From contig DXZT01000038.1 in the NCBI GenBank assembly GCA_019419545.1, positions 1 to 9,765 on the forward strand: a stretch of 9,765 nucleotides of DNA, read 5' to 3'. Below are positions 7,491 through 9,765 of the stretch, piece by piece. This DNA comes from Collinsella sp. (GTDB lineage Bacteria > Actinomycetota > Coriobacteriia > Coriobacteriales > Coriobacteriaceae). The position numbers were made by a program, and so were the translations under genes. How positions within the stretch are numbered: the first letter of the stretch is position 1; each line of letters starts with the position of its first letter. The notes beneath the pieces were generated by a model. It was given only the letters and a program-made list of their open reading frames with translations, was not told the DNA's origin and made no database searches.

Positions 7491-9765
7491 TTACCGCAGA
7501 AGCAGCCTGACTGTCTCGGAGGCTTGCGTCGAACCGTCTTCGAGGGAGACTAAGCATCGGAACAGCCTCTTTGCCAAGCCTTCGGTTGCAATGAAACTCA
7601 TGGTGCAACTTTTCGAGGTGACACCTCCGATTGCGGTGTTGTACCAGGTCCTGCCTCCGTTGTCAGAACATTGCCATTGAAATGCGGCCGCGTGCTCAGC
7701 GTCGATTGAGAACGAGGCCTCAATTCCTACGCTCGTTGCGCAGTCTTTCGGCTGCGTGGTGATCCTCTCTTTATTCGATAATAACGAGAGTTTGGCGTTT
7801 TGAGTCGCAGCTGTTGTTCCATCCTGGAAGGTGACAACGCACCTGTAGAGACGTTTCGCAAGTGCGGCACTGGCGGTGAACCGCAGCGTAGGCAGCTTTG
7901 AGGCGGCATTGCCAATCCCGGTGTCGTACCAGCCCTTCCCATCATTGTCGGAACATTGCCACTGGTACGAGATGGCACCTAGGGCTCGCACGGAGAAAGA
8001 CACTTCGGATCCAGTCGAGGCGGCCGTGTCTCGCGGTTGCCCGGTTATTTGGTTAGCGCTTAGTTTTAGTTGCGCAGTGTTTGAAGCCGAGCTAGTCCCA
8101 TCAGGGAAGAGTGCCAAGCATCTATAGCGGCGTTTTGACAATCCCGTACTTGCAGTGAACTCGATTCTCGCCTGCGTGGAAGTCTCACCTCCGATTCCTG
8201 TGTTGTACCATGTTCTGCCCTCATTGTCGGAGCATTGCCACTGGAACGAAGTAGCCCGCTCTGCTTCGATGGCGAAGAACGCTGTTGACCCTGCGGTAGT
8301 TGTGCAGTCTTCGGGCTGGGAGCTGATGGCGTATCGGGCGACAAGGACGAGGCGTGCGGGCTCGCTTGCGAGGGTGCTGCTGTTCGGGAACGAGACTAGG
8401 CAGCGGTAGAGCCTCTTCGCGAGCTGGGCATTGGATGCAAACCTCAGGGTTTTCTGCCTGGAAGTTTCGCCGCCTATACCCGTGTTGTACCAACTCGAAC
8501 CTCCGTTGTCGGAGCATTGCCATTGGAACGATGTCGCGCTTGGTGCCGTTACGGTGAATTCGGCTTGGGCTCCGCTGTATAATTCACAGTCCTTCGGCAT
8601 GGTTGTTATGGCGTACGTGGTCTCATAGCTTGCCATGAAGTCGTACTTGGCGCTCCATTTGCTGTTCGATTCTTTTGTGACGCTAGATGCTGCCATAAGC
8701 TCAACTTTTGCGCCATCAGTCTTCCACTCCCTCAGATTCATCGCATAAGCAACAATCCCATTCTGAATTCCCGAGATGCTCGGCGGGAACGACTGGTTAT
8801 CAGCATCAATAGAAAAGCTTTCTGCATTAGCATCCAAGTTCTGCTGAATACGGTCGGCATACTTTTCGGCCCATTCATCAGCCTTGCCGTTTCGCACAAA
8901 GTAATTGTTGGACAGGTCGGTTGAGCGGTAGGCGTAGTCGGCCTTTTGGTAGTTGGCCGTGTGGTCGGAGTGGGCGATTGCCATGAGCTCGTCGGTCAGG
9001 CCAAAGTACAGATGGCGCTGGTCCAGGTCCCCGTACCAGTTGTCGTTGGTGTCGTCCCAGGTTAGGTCCATCTGGCCCCATTTGCCGTCGATCTTTACGG
9101 CGTTCCAGGTGTGGCCGTTGCCGGTGATGCGGCCGTTGGCGATGCCCGCTGCGTCGAGGAGCTTGGAGTAGATGCGCTGGTAGCTCTCGCAGGTGCCCTG
9201 GTGGCGCGTGAGGCCGCTTTCGGCCGAGCACCAGTTGAGGCTGTGGTCGTACTCCAGCTGGTCGAGCGTCCAGTCGTGGAGCCAAAGCGCCATGTCGTAT
9301 TCCGAGCCGTTTGTCTCTTGCCTGCACTGGGCCACGGCGTTGTTGACGATTTGTGTGACGCTTGGGCGGGCGGCGTCGTTTACGGTCACCTCCGCCGTGG
9401 TGCGCAGGTAGTAGATTCCCTTGTCGTTTTGGGGGTCGTTTCTGTCGTTGTCCATAAAGTAGAAGTAGATGCGGTACGTGCCCGACGCCGTGAAGTCAAA
9501 GGTAAAGTCGTGGCCCGCGGCGCCCAGGCTGTAGTAGCTGGCCCATGCCGGGCGCGACGGGTCGCAGACGCTTTCCTGGCCGCCGCCGTCCCAATAGGTG
9601 GGCACGTCCATGCGCGCCTTGGCCTGGGACGAGCCGTTGGTCTGGGTTACGTGGAAGGTCGTCGCGGTGCCCGCGGGTGCGTCGTTCCACGAGACGGTGA
9701 AGGCGACGCCGTTTTGGGTTGCGGTGGCGGAGTGTGCGTAGCCGGTTTGTGACGTGGCGGAGATT
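7491..9765 (-). CDS. Transglutaminase-like surface/secreted protein with four C-terminal Ig-like repeats, 5' partial
   Basis: The frame is open to the right edge; about 757 residues are visible and the start, with any signal peptide, lies outside. The ATG at 9611 is internal. Numbering from it, the region before about 80 looks like a beta-sandwich module (TFDFTASGTYRIYFYF, 37-52). A transglutaminase-like domain follows, with the candidate Cys-His-Asp triad C141 (in HQGTCESY), H167 (in GNGHTWNAV) and D182 (in MDLTWDD); this layout is that of the CYK3-like bacterial branch. An uncharacterised linker (about 225-334) leads into four Ig-like repeats, and the protein ends exactly at the last repeat. 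There is no LPxTG motif, membrane span or charged tail, so any anchoring must be N-terminal or non-covalent. The triad may give protein cross-linking or proteolysis; which is unknown. The gene converges on the polysaccharide operon, leaving a 35-base gap. Confidence 0.9.
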   Translation of the reverse strand, partial: ISATSQTGYAHSATATQNGVAFTVSWNDAPAGTATTFHVTQTNGSSQAKARMDVPTYWDGGGQESVCDPSRPAWASYYSLGAAGHDFTFDFTASGTYRIYFYFMDNDRNDPQNDKGIYYLRTTAEVTVNDAARPSVTQIVNNAVAQCRQETNGSEYDMALWLHDWTLDQLEYDHSLNWCSAESGLTRHQGTCESYQRIYSKLLDAAGIANGRITGNGHTWNAVKIDGKWGQMDLTWDDTNDNWYGDLDQRHLYFGLTDELMAIAHSDHTANYQKADYAYRSTDLSNNYFVRNGKADEWAEKYADRIQQNLDANAESFSIDADNQSFPPSISGIQNGIVAYAMNLREWKTDGAKVELMAASSVTKESNSKWSAKYDFMASYETTYAITTMPKDCELYSGAQAEFTVTAPSATSFQWQCSDNGGSSWYNTGIGGETSRQKTLRFASNAQLAKRLYRCLVSFPNSSTLASEPARLVLVARYAISSQPEDCTTTAGSTAFFAIEAERATSFQWQCSDNEGRTWYNTGIGGETSTQARIEFTASTGLSKRRYRCLALFPDGTSSASNTAQLKLSANQITGQPRDTAASTGSEVSFSVRALGAISYQWQCSDNDGKGWYDTGIGNAASKLPTLRFTASAALAKRLYRCVVTFQDGTTAATQNAKLSLLSNKERITTQPKDCATSVGIEASFSIDAEHAAAFQWQCSDNGGRTWYNTAIGGVTSKSCTMSFIATEGLAKRLFRCLVSLEDGSTQASETVRLLLR
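7494..8609 (-). repeat. Four tandem Ig-like domain repeats (about 93-95 codons each)
   Basis: Units in protein order are about 8340-8609, 8058-8330, 7779-8048 and 7494-7763. The period, measured between the prolines of the PKDC-like motifs, is 94, 93 and 95 codons. Each unit has a start like ITTQPKDC, a central FQWQCSDN-G-xxWYNTGIGG, a KRLYRC motif and a hydrophobic last strand. They resemble the bacterial Ig-like modules common in surface proteins of gut Gram-positives. DNA identity is high in the central segment, for example GTGTTGTACCA and CATTGCCA on the plus strand near 7635-7677, 8200-8240 and 8482-8522, and lower elsewhere. Confidence 0.88.

Larger units (their letters stand above)
1044..8880. 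other. Low-GC mosaic accessory block (putative exchanged polysaccharide cassette)
   Basis: GC content is about 70 % in 1-1043, and falls to roughly 33-50 % over the first glycosyltransferase and polymerase genes. It is near 50 % over the flippase, pyruvyl transferase and second glycosyltransferase, and about 60 % in the dehydrogenase gene. It is near 50 % in the Ig-repeat part of the convergent gene, then about 60-68 % from about 8880 rightwards. These are hand counts on selected 60-base lines. The left edge is sharp; the right edge is good to about 100 bases. No integrase, transposase, tRNA or inverted repeat marks either end. This fits replacement by homologous recombination between shared flanking genes, as in capsule-locus switching, rather than a self-mobile island. 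That mechanism is inference. Confidence 0.55.

Noticed and set aside
7456..7500. Possible bidirectional terminator between the convergent genes
   Set aside because: The stem is interrupted, the loop is long and neither side has a T run; the evidence is too weak to list.
7012..7608. A 198-codon minus-strand open frame spanning the operon end and the start of the Ig repeats
   Set aside because: It overlaps two well-supported genes, has biased composition and shows no motif. It does not look like a continuation of the surface protein, whose last Ig unit is complete at its stop.
1..9765. tRNA, rRNA, CRISPR arrays, insertion sequences or integrases
   Set aside because: Reading both strands, I saw no transposase or integrase motifs, no regularly spaced short repeats and no tRNA-like cloverleaf; the only regular repeats are the protein-coding Ig units.

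Overview
The window reads as a stretch of a high-GC Gram-positive genome, most likely a Coriobacteriia gut actinobacterium (Collinsella or Olsenella type). This rests on the roughly 70 % GC flank at the left, on a fused dTDP-rhamnose epimerase/reductase, and on a large secreted-type transglutaminase protein with bacterial Ig-like repeats. The taxonomic call is inference, because no rRNA or other marker gene is present.

Layout: positions 1-1070 hold the 3' part of a fused RfbC-RfbD gene for dTDP-L-rhamnose synthesis. Positions 1075-7455 hold six genes on the same strand, with gaps or overlaps of 4 to 33 bases, each preceded by a purine-rich ribosome binding site. They encode a GT2 glycosyltransferase, an EpsG-type (Wzy-like) polymerase, a Wzx-type flippase, a polysaccharide pyruvyl transferase, a second GT2 glycosyltransferase and a short-chain dehydrogenase/reductase. 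Positions 7491-9765 carry, on the opposite strand and convergent with the operon, the 3' part of a gene for a transglutaminase-like protein that ends in four tandem Ig-like repeats. Its 5' end lies beyond the right edge.

Together the plus-strand genes look like the serotype-specific end of a Wzx/Wzy-dependent capsule or exopolysaccharide locus. Rhamnose donor synthesis feeds the glycosyltransferases, which build a lipid-linked repeat unit; the pyruvyl transferase would add an acidic pyruvate ketal; the flippase exports the unit and the EpsG-like protein polymerises it. The priming phosphoglycosyl transferase and the chain-length control genes are not in view and would be expected upstream.

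The most notable structure is compositional. GC content falls abruptly inside the last nine codons of the rfbCD gene, is lowest in the polymerase gene, and rises again inside the convergent surface-protein gene, near the join between its transglutaminase half and its Ig-repeat half. The accessory block therefore seems to be bounded by breakpoints inside coding sequence on both sides. I did not find a clearly new biological system. The better leads are this mosaic structure, the unusual cysteine layout of the Ig repeats, and an altered catalytic-loop motif in the second glycosyltransferase.
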